A DNA stretch of 64,000 bases, taken from Rugosimonospora acidiphila (GTDB lineage: Bacteria; Actinomycetota; Actinomycetes; Mycobacteriales; Micromonosporaceae). Made by a program: the position numbers and the translations under genes. The notes under the pieces were generated by a model, which was not told where the DNA came from, made no database searches, and saw nothing but the letters and a program-made list of their open reading frames with translations. The stretch is taken from the NCBI RefSeq assembly GCF_039543385.1, contig NZ_BAABJQ010000006.1, positions 186,001 through 250,000 on the forward strand. Reading direction: 5' to 3'. Positions 22,285-30,849 of the stretch are shown here, piece after piece (within the stretch, counting starts at the first letter, position 1; each line of letters begins with the position of its first letter).

Positions 22285-22435
22285 CGGACCTCCTCGGCCG
22301 GACCGCAGAAACGGCAGACCCCCGGCGCCCGCTACCTGCCATATGGCGATCGGAAATCTGCCTATCAGACGGCCGTCATAATACCCCTTCGATCCCCTTG
22401 TCGGGGATCCCGCCCACGCCGTCGGGCGAGCCGTC

Positions 22436-22924
22436 ATGGAGGTCGTTTGGCACGATGTGACCGTGGCCGACTGGGTCGAGTTTCGGCGCTCCGAAGCGTA
22501 CGCGGTGGTGGCCGCCGTGCGCGCCGTCGCCGAGGCCGCCGACCCCGGCGAGTACGGCGACGGCGTCGAGGTGGTCGTCGAGGCGCCCCCGCCAGGGTGG
22601 CTGCGCGGCATCTTCGGTGACCACGAGCCCGACCAGGCCCGGATAGTGGTCACCAGGCCGGACGGCGAGAGCCGGTACCCGTTCTCGGTCCAGCTGGTCA
22701 CCGATCACGGCGAGGAGGCGGCGCGTCGGCTGCCCGCGACCAGCGGCTGGACCCGCAGCAGCTGTGCCGGGCTCGCGTTCCTCATGCAGAAGGGCGGCCC
22801 GGACGACCCGCCGGACTGGCCCGGGCTGGTACACGGTGCGCTCCACGCCCTGGCCGCGCTGCGCCCGGACGCCGGCGACGAGGGCTGGCGGGTCCGCACA
22901 GACCGGGCGATCCGGCGCGAATAG
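22436..22924 (+). CDS. Hypothetical cytosolic protein
   Basis: I do not recognise a family. This 162-residue acidic protein has no signal peptide, membrane segment or obvious catalytic motif. Notable pieces are WVEFRRSEAYAVVAAVRA at the N-terminus, PPPGWLRGIFGDHEPDQARI and WPGLVHGALHALAALRP. It is divergent from the XRE regulator with 150 bases between starts, so it may be a target of that regulator. The ATG lacks a good ribosome-binding site and a GTG at 22460 is possible. Confidence 0.5.
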   Translation: MEVVWHDVTVADWVEFRRSEAYAVVAAVRAVAEAADPGEYGDGVEVVVEAPPPGWLRGIFGDHEPDQARIVVTRPDGESRYPFSVQLVTDHGEEAARRLPATSGWTRSSCAGLAFLMQKGGPDDPPDWPGLVHGALHALAALRPDAGDEGWRVRTDRAIRRE

Positions 22925-22967
22925 GTCCGGCCGATCCCGACCCGCCCGACCGTGCCGCCTACACGGG

Positions 22968-23002
22968 AGTGGCGCCGGACCGATGATCGGTCCGGCGCCA
23001 CT
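22968..23002. terminator. Bidirectional terminator
   Basis: Near-continuous palindrome: 22968-22984 is the exact reverse complement of 22986-23002. It sits between the stops of convergent genes. Confidence 0.88.
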
Positions 23003-23030
23003 GTTCGACTCGCCGCGAGGGAAGGGGTGC

Positions 23031-23999
23031 TCAGTGGTGACCGGCGACCGGGTGCGGCCGGTACAGCTCCTCGAGCTGGGTCATCTCCTCATCGGACAGC
23101 TTCACGTCCACCGAGGCGATCGCGTCCTCCAGGTGCGACAGCTTGGTCGCCCCGACGATCGGCGCGGTCACCCCGGGCCGGTGCAGCAGCCACGCCAGTG
23201 CGATCTGGGCCGGCGGAAGGTCGCGCGCCTTGGCCACCTCGGCCACCCGCTCGACCACGTCGAAGTCGGCGTCGCCGTAGAGCCCGTCTCCGAACGCGTC
23301 GGTGTTGGCCCGGGTGGTCAGCCGCTGGCCGTCCCGGGTGCGGCTGCCGGTGAGCAGGCCGCGGGCGAGCGGGCTCCACGGAATGCAGCCCACTCCCTGG
23401 TCCAGGCACTGCGGGATCATCTCCCGCTCCTCCTCCCGGTACACCAGGTTGTAGTGGTTCTGCATCGAGACGAACGGGGTCTTGGCCACCCGCTGCGCCT
23501 TGGCGAACTGCCAGGCGAACATGCTCGACGCCCCGATGTAGCGGGCCTTGCCGGCCTGCACCACGTCGTGCAGGGCGTCCATGGTCTCCTCGATGGGAGT
23601 CTCGGCATCCCACCGGTGGATCTGGTACAGGTCGACGTAGTCGGTGCCGAGCCGGCGCAGCGAGTTGTCGATGCCGGCCAGGATGTGCTTGCGCGACAAA
23701 CCCCGGTCGTTCGGGCCGGAGCCCATCACGCCGTGCACCTTGGTGGCCAGCACGTAGTCTTCGCGGCGAGCGAAGGTGCGGGCCAGTAGCCGACCGGTGA
23801 TCTGCTCGCTGACGCCGTTCGAGTAAACGTCCGCCGTGTCGAAGAAGTTGATTCCGGCCTCGGCCGCACGCCGCACGAACGGCTCGGCCGCGGGCTCTTC
23901 CAGCGCCCAGGCCCGCGATGCGGGGTCGCCGTAGCTCATCATGCCCAGACAGATCCGCGACACCTTCAAACCGGTGCCGCCCAGCCTCGTGTACTCCAT
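23031..23999 (-). CDS. Aldo/keto reductase
   Basis: A 322-residue NADPH-dependent oxidoreductase with the AKR (beta/alpha)8 fold. The catalytic tetrad is visible: aspartate and tyrosine in FFDTADVYSNG, lysine in VLATKVHG, histidine in LYQIHRWD. The start at 23999 (MEYTRLGGTGLKVS) is family-typical though its ribosome site is weak. Members of this branch (YajO/Tas-like) reduce aldehydes and ketones of broad range; the substrate is not predictable. It is divergent from the GH1 beta-glucosidase. Confidence 0.9.
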   Translation of the reverse strand: MEYTRLGGTGLKVSRICLGMMSYGDPASRAWALEEPAAEPFVRRAAEAGINFFDTADVYSNGVSEQITGRLLARTFARREDYVLATKVHGVMGSGPNDRGLSRKHILAGIDNSLRRLGTDYVDLYQIHRWDAETPIEETMDALHDVVQAGKARYIGASSMFAWQFAKAQRVAKTPFVSMQNHYNLVYREEEREMIPQCLDQGVGCIPWSPLARGLLTGSRTRDGQRLTTRANTDAFGDGLYGDADFDVVERVAEVAKARDLPPAQIALAWLLHRPGVTAPIVGATKLSHLEDAIASVDVKLSDEEMTQLEELYRPHPVAGHH

Positions 24000-24155
24000 G
24001 TTGATGATTCTGCCGCGCGCCAGGGCCGCCGGCACCTGGGCGGCCCGGTCAAGCGCGCGGCACACCAGCCCACGCCACCGCGCGCCAGGCCCGCCCGCAG
24101 CTCAGTGGCCGGGTGGCCAGCGATGCCGACTCCCGCGCTGGCCTGCTCATTCAGT

Positions 24156-24172
24156 AGAGTGCGAGTCACTCT
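24156..24172. promoter_or_regulatory. Inverted repeat upstream of the beta-glucosidase
   Basis: AGAGTG-CGAGT-CACTCT, a 6-5-6 dyad 18 bases before the start codon and overlapping the expected promoter or leader. It does not match the CebR box found at the cellulase gene, so a different repressor may act here. Confidence 0.45.
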
Positions 24173-24189
24173 CACATCTGGAGGAATCG

Positions 24190-25464
24190 ATGTTCCCGCA
24201 GGGGTTCAAGTGGGGTGTCTCGACCGCGGCGTACCAGATCGAAGGCGCCGTCGACGAGGGCGGCCGCGGCCGGTCGATCTGGGATACGTTCAGCCACGAG
24301 TCGGGCCGCATCACCAACGGCGACACCGGAGACGTGGCCTGTGACCACTATCACCGCTACCGCGAGGACGTCGAGCTGCTGAGTGGGCTGGGGGTCGACG
24401 CGTACCGGTTCTCCATCGCCTGGCCGCGCATCCAGCCAGACGGCAAGGGCCCGGCCAACGCCGAGGGAGTGGCGTTCTACGACCGGTTGGTGGACGCGCT
24501 GCTGGAGCGCGGGATCGACCCGGTCGCCACGCTGTTCCACTGGGATCTACCGCAGGCCCTGCAGGACGAGGGCGGCTGGTTCAGCCGGGAGACCGCGTAC
24601 CGGTTCGGCGAGTACGCCGACCTCGTCGGCGCCGCGCTGGGCGACCGCGTGAAGCTGTGGATCACCCTCAACGAGCCGTTCGTGGTCACGGTCTACGGCC
24701 ACGCGTTCGGCATGCACGCGCCGGGCGAGGCCCGGATGCTCGACGCGCTGCCCACCGCGCACCATCAACTGCTCGGGCACGGACTCGCGGTGGCCGCGCT
24801 GCGCGGCCGCTCGGCGTCCCCGATCACGATCGCCAACAACCACTCGCCGGTACGCGTCATCGGCGACTCGGACGCCGACCGGGCGGCCGGGGCGGCCTTC
24901 GACGCCCTGCAGAACCGGCTGTTCGTGGAGCCGCTGCTCGGCCTGGGCTACCCGGAGGGGCTCCAGCTGCCGGTGCGCGAGGGCGACCTGGACATCATCG
25001 CCGCACCGATCGACGCGCTCGGGGTCAACTACTACAACCCGACCGGCATCAGCGCGCCGTCAACCGACGAGTTGCCGTTCGACATGGTCGTGCTCGACGG
25101 GTACCCGATGACGGAGTTCGGCTGGCCGGTGGTGCCGGAGGGGCTCACTGAGCTGCTGACCGACCTGCACACCCGGTACGGGCGGCCGATGTACGTGACG
25201 GAGAGCGGCTGCGCCTACGAGGCGTGGCCGGAGGACCCCGACCGGATCGCGTACCTGTCCGGGCATGTGGAGGCGGTACGGACCGCGATCGCGAAGGGCG
25301 CCGACGTGCGCGGGTACTTCGTCTGGTCCATTTTGGACAACTTCGAGTGGGCTGAGGGGTACGACAAGCGGTTCGGGCTGGTACACGTCGACTTCGATAC
25401 GCAGGTGCGCACACCGAGGGCGTCGTACCGCTGGTACCGGGACTTCATCGCGGGCACCCGGTGA
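24190..25464 (+). CDS. GH1 beta-glucosidase
   Basis: A 424-residue cytosolic family 1 glycoside hydrolase without signal peptide. The N-terminus FPQGFKWGVSTAAYQIEGA is typical; the acid/base is E162 in TLNEPF and the nucleophile E338 in VTESGC. It hydrolyses cellobiose and related beta-glucosides with retention. GGAGG lies a few bases before the ATG. With the secreted CBM2-GH5 enzyme it would complete cellulose use, although its promoter region carries a different dyad from the cellulase gene. No sugar transporter gene accompanies it. Confidence 0.93.
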   Translation: MFPQGFKWGVSTAAYQIEGAVDEGGRGRSIWDTFSHESGRITNGDTGDVACDHYHRYREDVELLSGLGVDAYRFSIAWPRIQPDGKGPANAEGVAFYDRLVDALLERGIDPVATLFHWDLPQALQDEGGWFSRETAYRFGEYADLVGAALGDRVKLWITLNEPFVVTVYGHAFGMHAPGEARMLDALPTAHHQLLGHGLAVAALRGRSASPITIANNHSPVRVIGDSDADRAAGAAFDALQNRLFVEPLLGLGYPEGLQLPVREGDLDIIAAPIDALGVNYYNPTGISAPSTDELPFDMVVLDGYPMTEFGWPVVPEGLTELLTDLHTRYGRPMYVTESGCAYEAWPEDPDRIAYLSGHVEAVRTAIAKGADVRGYFVWSILDNFEWAEGYDKRFGLVHVDFDTQVRTPRASYRWYRDFIAGTR

Positions 25465-25482
25465 CCGGCCCGTCCAACTGAA

Positions 25483-25512
25483 CGCGGCCGGGCCCGATCG
25501 GGCCCGGCCGCG
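25483..25512. terminator. Bidirectional terminator palindrome
   Basis: A perfect 30-base palindrome, arms starting CGCGGCCGGGCCCGA, between the stops of convergent beta-glucosidase and L,D-transpeptidase genes. Confidence 0.85.
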
Positions 25513-25526
25513 GCGCGTTCGGTCGG

Positions 25527-26759
25527 TCAGTAGGTGTCCCAGCTGGCGTTCCAGTCGCCCAGGCCGTCCCACACCGGGATCGGCTTCGGGCTGTTGCTCA
25601 CCTCGACCACATCGCCCTCGATGAAGGTGTCGTAGACCCACTGGGCGTCGGCGGTGCTCAGGTTGATGCAGCCGTGCGAGCTGTTGCGCTTGCCGTGATC
25701 GGCCATGTTCCAGGGCGCGGCGTGCAGGAATTCACCGGAGTACGAGATCCGGGTGCACAGCGTGACGTTCTCGTCGTAGTAGTTCGGGTTGCTCTTGTCG
25801 GTGACGCCGTAGCTGGCCGAGTCCATCTCGACGTTCATCGCCCTGTTGAGCACGACGTGCACGCCGTTCTGCGTCCAGAAGTGGATCTGCTTGCCGTCGG
25901 AGCCCGTCGTGTAGCCGCCCTTGCCCATGCTGCAGGCCATGTTCCGGACCAGCGCGCCGTCGACGTACACCTTGGTGTAGTGCGCGTTGTTGTCCGCCTT
26001 CGCGATCAGCGACCGGCCGATGCTGAAGTGGGTGCTGATGTTCGACGTGCCGAAGACGCCGCCGCCGAAGTCGACGCCCACCGCGTTGACCGCCACATTG
26101 ACCTTGGTGCCCTTGGCCCAGTACTTCTCCGGACGCCAGTGCAGGGTCTGCTTGTCCAGCCAGAAGAACTTGCCCTCGACCGACGGCGAGGTCTGGATCA
26201 CGACCGCCTTCTCGGCCGCCGCCTTGTCGGTGACCTCCTTGCTGAACCGGATGGCGATGATCTGGCCGACGCCATAGGTGCCACCGGTCTTCATCGAGGT
26301 CAGCGCGTTGGCCTGGAAGTTGACGCTGAGCGTCTTGGTCGGCTTCATCGTGGTGAAGGTGCTGGTCTTCTCCACCGGCGCGCCGAGGCTGTCGGTCAGC
26401 GAGGCGGTCACCGTGTAGGTCGCCGCGTATCCGAGCGCGCCGCTCGACCGCCAGGTCTTGCCGTCGGCGTCCATGGCGCCATCCAGCGCCTTGCCGCCAG
26501 AGGTGACCGAGACCGACTTGAGAGTGCCGCCCTCGGCGTTGACCACCACCTGCTGGCTGGGCGAGACGTTGTTGGCGTTGGCGTTCGGGGAGACGGTCAG
26601 TACGATCGGCTTGGCGGACGGCTTGGCCCACACGGTGTCCGTTCCCGCTCCGGCGGCGGAACTACAACCGGCCACCGTCGCGCCGGCGGCCACCCCGACG
26701 GCCCCCGTGATCACACCTCGCCGGCTCAAGCGCCGCCGACCTATCCCGCGCCGACCCAT
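25527..26759 (-). CDS. L,D-transpeptidase lipoprotein with Ig-like domains
   Basis: A 410-residue envelope enzyme that makes 3-3 cross-links between diaminopimelate residues in peptidoglycan. The N-terminus has paired arginines (GRRRLSRRGVITGA), a hydrophobic core and the lipobox VAGC, suggesting an exported lipoprotein, possibly by Tat. Two Ig-like domains (about 50-260) precede the YkuD catalytic domain, whose motif SHGCINLS places the nucleophile at C364. This layout matches mycobacterial LdtMt2-type enzymes, which lie outside the membrane and resist most beta-lactams. It is transcribed alone and is divergent from gltX. Confidence 0.93.
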   Translation of the reverse strand: MGRRGIGRRRLSRRGVITGAVGVAAGATVAGCSSAAGAGTDTVWAKPSAKPIVLTVSPNANANNVSPSQQVVVNAEGGTLKSVSVTSGGKALDGAMDADGKTWRSSGALGYAATYTVTASLTDSLGAPVEKTSTFTTMKPTKTLSVNFQANALTSMKTGGTYGVGQIIAIRFSKEVTDKAAAEKAVVIQTSPSVEGKFFWLDKQTLHWRPEKYWAKGTKVNVAVNAVGVDFGGGVFGTSNISTHFSIGRSLIAKADNNAHYTKVYVDGALVRNMACSMGKGGYTTGSDGKQIHFWTQNGVHVVLNRAMNVEMDSASYGVTDKSNPNYYDENVTLCTRISYSGEFLHAAPWNMADHGKRNSSHGCINLSTADAQWVYDTFIEGDVVEVSNSPKPIPVWDGLGDWNASWDTY

Positions 26760-26920
26760 CGATCCGTCCTTCCCCGCAGGCCGGGCCGCCTCCAGCCGCA
26801 CGGAAGGAGCGCCCGCCCACCCTGAGGGCGGCGCGCGATGGAGGGACCGAGTTCGGAGTGCAACGCTACTGTGTACGGGCAACCGCCGAAACCCTGTGTC
26901 GGGCGGCATCCGTCGGATCG

Positions 26921-26926
26921 TAGGGT
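26921..26926 (+). promoter_or_regulatory. -10 element of a probable leaderless gltX promoter
   Basis: TAGGGT ends seven bases before the GTG start codon, and no Shine-Dalgarno sequence is present. This geometry predicts transcription starting at the G of GTG. A weak -35 (TGTCGG) lies 18 bases further upstream. Confidence 0.5.
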
Positions 26927-26933
26927 ATATGTC

Positions 26934-28403
26934 GTGACGGTACGAGTACGCTTTGCCCCCTCTCCAACTGGAATGTTCCACGTTGGCGGAGCCCGGTCCG
27001 CGCTTCAAAACTGGATCTTCGCCAAGCAGCATCAGGGCGCGTTCGTGCTGCGCATCGAGGACACCGACGCCGCCCGCAACCGGCCCGAGTGGACCGAGGG
27101 CATCCTGTCGGCACTGGACTGGATAGGGATCGCCCGCGGCACCTATGAGGGGCCGTACTTTCAGTCGACAAATGCCGACGAACATCGTGCGGCGGCCACC
27201 CGTCTGTACGAGTCGGGCCAGGCCTACTACTGCGACTGCACCCGGGAGCAGGTCCAGGCCCGTACCGGCAGCCAGCACGCCGGGTACGACGGCTACCACC
27301 GGGATCGCGGGCTGGGCCCCGGCCCGGGCCGGGCGCTGCGCTTCCGCACCCCGGACGAGGGCACCACGACCGTCATCGACCTGGTCCGGGGCGAGCCGAC
27401 CTTCGAGAACCGGCTGATCGAGGACTTCGTCATCGCCCGTTCCGACGGCTCCCCGGTGTTCCTGCTGGCCAACGTGATCGACGACCACCTGATGGGGATC
27501 ACCCACGTGATCCGCGCGGAGGAGCACCTGCCCAACACCCCCAAGCAGCAGTTGCTCTGGCTGGCGCTGGGGGCGCAGCCGCCGATCTGGGCGCACGTGC
27601 CGGTGGTGGTCAACGAGAAGCGCCAGAAGCTGTCCAAGCGCCGGGACAAGGTGGCGCTGGAGGCGTACCGGGACGAGGGCTACCTGGCCGACGCCATGCG
27701 CAACTACCTCATGTTGCTGGGCTGGGCACCCCGTGGGGACCGGGAGATCGTGCCCTGGTCGGTGATCGAGGAGGAGTTCCGGCTGGAGGAGGTCAATCCG
27801 TCGCCGGCCTTCTTCGACGAGAAGAAGCTGCGCGCGTTCAACGGCGAGTACATCCGGGCCCTGTCCGTCGACGCGTTCATCGCGGCGTGCCAGCCGTGGC
27901 TGACCGGTACCGAGACCATCCCGGCGCCGCCGTGGCAGCCGGAGCGGTTCGACCCTAAGGCGTTCGCGGCCGTGGCGCCGCTGGCGCAGACCCGGGTGGC
28001 GGTGCTCTCCGAGATCGTGCCGAACGTGGACTTCCTGTTCCTCGACCGGCCAGAACTCGACCAGGCGTCCTGGGACAAGGCGCTGCGCGGCGTCTCCGGC
28101 CAGGCCGGTCAGGCGCCGCAGGCGTCGGGCGAGGCCGGCCAGACCGGCGGCGGAGGCGCGGCCGCGCTGCTGACCGACGTGATCGCCGCCTTCGAGTCGG
28201 CGCCCACCTGGGACGCGGAGAGCCTCAAGGTGGCGCTGGAGGAGATCGGCACCCGGTACGGGCTGAAGCTGGGCAAGACGCAGGCGCCGGTACGGGTGGC
28301 GGTCACCGGCCGCTCGGTCGGCCTGCCGCTGTTCGAGTCCCTGGAGGTGCTCGGCCGCGACCGCACCCTGGACCGGCTGCGGGCGGCGGCGGCCAGCCTC
28401 TGA
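26934..28403 (+). CDS. gltX: Glutamyl-tRNA synthetase
   Basis: A 489-residue class I aminoacyl-tRNA synthetase that charges tRNA-Glu and, in bacteria lacking GlnRS, also tRNA-Gln for later amidation by GatCAB. The HIGH-type signature is in FAPSPTGMFHVGGARSA near residue 16 and the KMSKS-type loop is KLSKRRDK near residue 232. A Gly/Gln/Ala-rich insertion of about 20 residues (near 390, GQAGQAPQASGEAGQ) interrupts the anticodon-binding region and looks like a disordered loop. The GTG start lacks a ribosome site and probably sits at the 5' end of a leaderless mRNA. Confidence 0.96.
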   Translation: MTVRVRFAPSPTGMFHVGGARSALQNWIFAKQHQGAFVLRIEDTDAARNRPEWTEGILSALDWIGIARGTYEGPYFQSTNADEHRAAATRLYESGQAYYCDCTREQVQARTGSQHAGYDGYHRDRGLGPGPGRALRFRTPDEGTTTVIDLVRGEPTFENRLIEDFVIARSDGSPVFLLANVIDDHLMGITHVIRAEEHLPNTPKQQLLWLALGAQPPIWAHVPVVVNEKRQKLSKRRDKVALEAYRDEGYLADAMRNYLMLLGWAPRGDREIVPWSVIEEEFRLEEVNPSPAFFDEKKLRAFNGEYIRALSVDAFIAACQPWLTGTETIPAPPWQPERFDPKAFAAVAPLAQTRVAVLSEIVPNVDFLFLDRPELDQASWDKALRGVSGQAGQAPQASGEAGQTGGGGAAALLTDVIAAFESAPTWDAESLKVALEEIGTRYGLKLGKTQAPVRVAVTGRSVGLPLFESLEVLGRDRTLDRLRAAAASL

Positions 28404-28470
28404 CCCACTGGCGGGGTCGGCGGCCGGCGCCCGAAGCGCGGACCGGCCTCCGAGCCGACGTCTGGCTGAG

Positions 28471-28486
28471 CACGGGCCGGCCCGTG
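28471..28486. terminator. Palindrome downstream of gltX (possible terminator)
   Basis: CACGGGCCGGCCCGTG is a perfect 16-base palindrome 68 bases after the gltX stop, followed by a partial repeat of its second half. The rest of 28404-28735 holds no convincing gene; it includes an AT-rich island with inverted repeats. Confidence 0.35.
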
Positions 28487-28620
28487 GGTCGGCCCGTGGG
28501 AGCGGCGCGCTCTCCGGTCCACGGCTGGCGCCGAGAAGGCCGGCCCGCGGTTGGCGTCGAGGAGGCTCGGCGGCGGCGAATCGGCGCCCCGGGTCGGTCG
28601 CCCAGGGGACAGCGCGATCG

Positions 28621-28647
28621 GATAAGTTATCGGATCATTTAGATAAC
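28621..28647. promoter_or_regulatory. AT-rich cluster of GATAA/TTATC half-sites
   Basis: GATAA-G-TTATC at 28621-28631 is followed by GATAAC at 28642-28647, which forms a second inverted repeat with GTTATC at 28626-28631. Three half-sites in 27 bases of an otherwise GC-rich gap, about 90 bases before a secreted-protein gene, suggest a regulator-binding region. Confidence 0.45.
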
Positions 28648-28735
28648 GCCGCTCGTGTTCCTTGACGATGATCGGCAGACTCGAAACTGAGCACCTCCAA
28701 CGGGGCGTACCCCTCACGCGCGGGGAGGAGTCGCG

Positions 28736-29443
28736 GTGACGCGTCTTCAGTTTGCCCGCTTCCATCGACCGCGACGGGCCGGACAGCCGTGGTTCACTCG
28801 GCTGCTCGCGCTGTGGGTCGCGGCGATGCTGGCGACCATCGGGTTCATCGCTGCCCATCCCGGCGGCGCGTGGGCTGCGGACCAGCCCAACTCGTTGACC
28901 ATCCGCGGCACGGGTCTGGCCAAGCCGATCTCGATTCGCGCGGCCGGGCAGCAGGATCTGTTCAACGCACTGCTGCGGCAGGTCAGCTGGATGGTCGGCC
29001 AGCCCGGCGACCCGATCAACCCGGACCCGAGCAAGCTCGGCCCGCAGTACACGTTGACCGTCTACGTCGGCAGCGCGGCCGCCCAGCTCTATGAGCTGTA
29101 CCCCCAGGCGCCCGGTGGTCCGCGCGCGCACCGGCCGGCGAACCAGCCGAACGGCGCGACGAGCGAGGCGTGGTTCTACGCCTCGGTGGCCATGCCCGAC
29201 GCGCTGGCCGCGGCCGGGGTGCCGCTGCCCCAGCCGAGCGCCAGCCGCGCGGACGGGATGCTTGAGGACCCGGCCGGCTTCGTACCGGTGGTGACGACGA
29301 CCGCGGCGCTGTCGCTCGGATTGGGCACGGCATCCCGCGACATCGGGCGCACCGTGATGCTGTGGATGGTCACCCCGCTCTTGATCTTGCTCATGCTGTT
29401 CGCCGCGGCCCGGCGCAGCCGCCGCCGCTACGCGCGCCGGTAG
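28736..29443 (+). CDS. Exported protein with C-terminal membrane anchor, unknown function
   Basis: I do not recognise a family. This 235-residue protein has an N-terminal basic region, a hydrophobic helix ending GGAWAAD (a plausible signal peptide), about 150 extracytoplasmic residues, then a hydrophobic segment (VMLWMVTPLLILLMLF) and a final tail rich in arginine (RRSRRRYARR) that should lie in the cytoplasm. The outside domain has strands such as NSLTIRGTGLAKPISIRAAG and YTLTVYVGSAA. GGGAGGAG precedes the GTG. It lies 86 bases before the FasR-like gene on the same strand but its relation to lipid synthesis is unknown. Confidence 0.65.
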   Translation: MTRLQFARFHRPRRAGQPWFTRLLALWVAAMLATIGFIAAHPGGAWAADQPNSLTIRGTGLAKPISIRAAGQQDLFNALLRQVSWMVGQPGDPINPDPSKLGPQYTLTVYVGSAAAQLYELYPQAPGGPRAHRPANQPNGATSEAWFYASVAMPDALAAAGVPLPQPSASRADGMLEDPAGFVPVVTTTAALSLGLGTASRDIGRTVMLWMVTPLLILLMLFAAARRSRRRYARR

Positions 29444-29529
29444 GGCGCCCCGGTAGGCGCCGCCCCGACCGGCACCGACCACCGCCGGGCAGGGCGGGCC
29501 GGAGAAGCCCTCTCACTAGGCTGTTCCCC

Positions 29530-30702
29530 ATGGCACCCCCCGAAGAGCTGGCCGCGACGCTACGCCAGATCGAACGGCAGGCCGGCGCGCTCGCCACGAT
29601 CAGCGTGTCCCGGATGGAGGACGTGCTGCCCTGGTTCCGGGAGCTTCCGGCCGACCAGCGGGCCTGGGTGATGCTGGTGGCGCAGGCCGGGGTGCGCTCG
29701 CTGGTGGAGTGGCTGCGCAACTCCGGGGCCTCCCAGGAGGTCTCCGACGAGGTCTTCGACGCCGCCCCCCGGGCGCTGGCCCGGTCGCTCAACCTCCAGC
29801 AGACGGTACAGCTGATCAAGGTGACCATCGACGTCGTCGAGGAGCAGGTGCCGCACCTGGCCGCGCCGGGCGAGGAGAACGCCCTGCGCGAGGCGGTGCT
29901 CAGGTTCTCCCGGGAGGTGGCCTTCGCCGCCGCCCGGGTCTACGCGCGCGCCGCCGAGACGCGGGGCGCCTGGGACGCCCGGCTGCAGGCGCTGCTGGTC
30001 GACGCGCTGGTCCGCGGCGATTCGTCGGATGTGCTGGCCAGCCGGGCCGCCGCGCTGGGTTGGACGGAGGCTCCGCCGGTCTCGGTGGCGGTCGGCCGCT
30101 CCCCCGGCGGCGAGACCTCCGCGGTGGTGCACGCCCTGTACCGGGCCGCCCGGCGCATCGGGGTCGAGGTGATCGGCGGCGTGCACGGCGACCGGCTGGT
30201 AGTGGTGCTCGGTGGGGCGCAGGACCCGCTGAGCGTGGCGCAGCGCCTGCTGGTGGGCTTCGGTGAGGGGCCGGTGGTGGTGGGGCAGCCGGTGGCGAGC
30301 CTGGAGGAGGCCCCCGAGTCTGCCCGGGCCGCCCTGGCCGGGTACCGCGCCGCCCCCGCCTGGCCGGCTGCGCCCAGACCGGTGCTGGCCGCCGACCTGC
30401 TGCCGGAGCGCGCGCTGGCCGGCGACGCCGACGCCCGGCGCATCCTGCGTCAGGAGGTGTACGGCACGCTGACCCGCTCCGGCGGGGAGTTGCTGGAGAC
30501 CCTGGACGCGTTCTTCGCCGCCGGCGGGGTGTTGGAGAGCGCGGCACGCACGCTGTTCGTGCACCCCAACACGGTGCGGTACCGGCTGCGCCGGATCGCG
30601 GAGACTACCGGATTGGCCCCTTTGTCCGCACGTGATGCTTTTGCGCTCCGGGTCGCCCTGGCCATCGGCCGGTTGGACCCTTCCTCCAGTGGTCTTGGCT
30701 GA
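29530..30702 (+). CDS. fasR: PucR-family regulator of fatty-acid synthesis (FasR-like)
   Basis: A 390-residue regulator with the GGDEF-like/PucR central region and a C-terminal helix-turn-helix reading VLESAARTLFVHPNTVRYRL. Its position directly before fabD matches FasR of Streptomyces and Rv2242 of M. tuberculosis; FasR activates the fabD operon by binding its promoter. The ATG at 29530 is the first supported start. The 147-base gap before fabD has a good promoter and is the expected FasR target. The symbol rests on domain plus synteny. Confidence 0.88.
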   Translation: MAPPEELAATLRQIERQAGALATISVSRMEDVLPWFRELPADQRAWVMLVAQAGVRSLVEWLRNSGASQEVSDEVFDAAPRALARSLNLQQTVQLIKVTIDVVEEQVPHLAAPGEENALREAVLRFSREVAFAAARVYARAAETRGAWDARLQALLVDALVRGDSSDVLASRAAALGWTEAPPVSVAVGRSPGGETSAVVHALYRAARRIGVEVIGGVHGDRLVVVLGGAQDPLSVAQRLLVGFGEGPVVVGQPVASLEEAPESARAALAGYRAAPAWPAAPRPVLAADLLPERALAGDADARRILRQEVYGTLTRSGGELLETLDAFFAAGGVLESAARTLFVHPNTVRYRLRRIAETTGLAPLSARDAFALRVALAIGRLDPSSSGLG

Positions 30703-30754
30703 GTGTGACAACCGGCACAACGACACCCACAGTCGGTAGCAGTCACCGCACCCG

Positions 30755-30783
30755 TTGATGGTCTATTGGCAGAATCCTACAAA
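30755..30783 (+). promoter_or_regulatory. Promoter of the fabD operon
   Basis: TTGATG (30755-30760) and TACAAA (30778-30783) with a 17-base spacer, in an AT-richer patch between fasR and fabD. It predicts a start near 30790 and a leader of about 60 bases. The FasR site would be expected close by, but I cannot point to its exact bases. Confidence 0.6.
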
Positions 30784-30849
30784 AGTCTTGGTCGGGTTTA
30801 GTGCCCCGCGCCCGAGCGCGGCGGTTCCACATCCGGGACAGTCAGAGGC

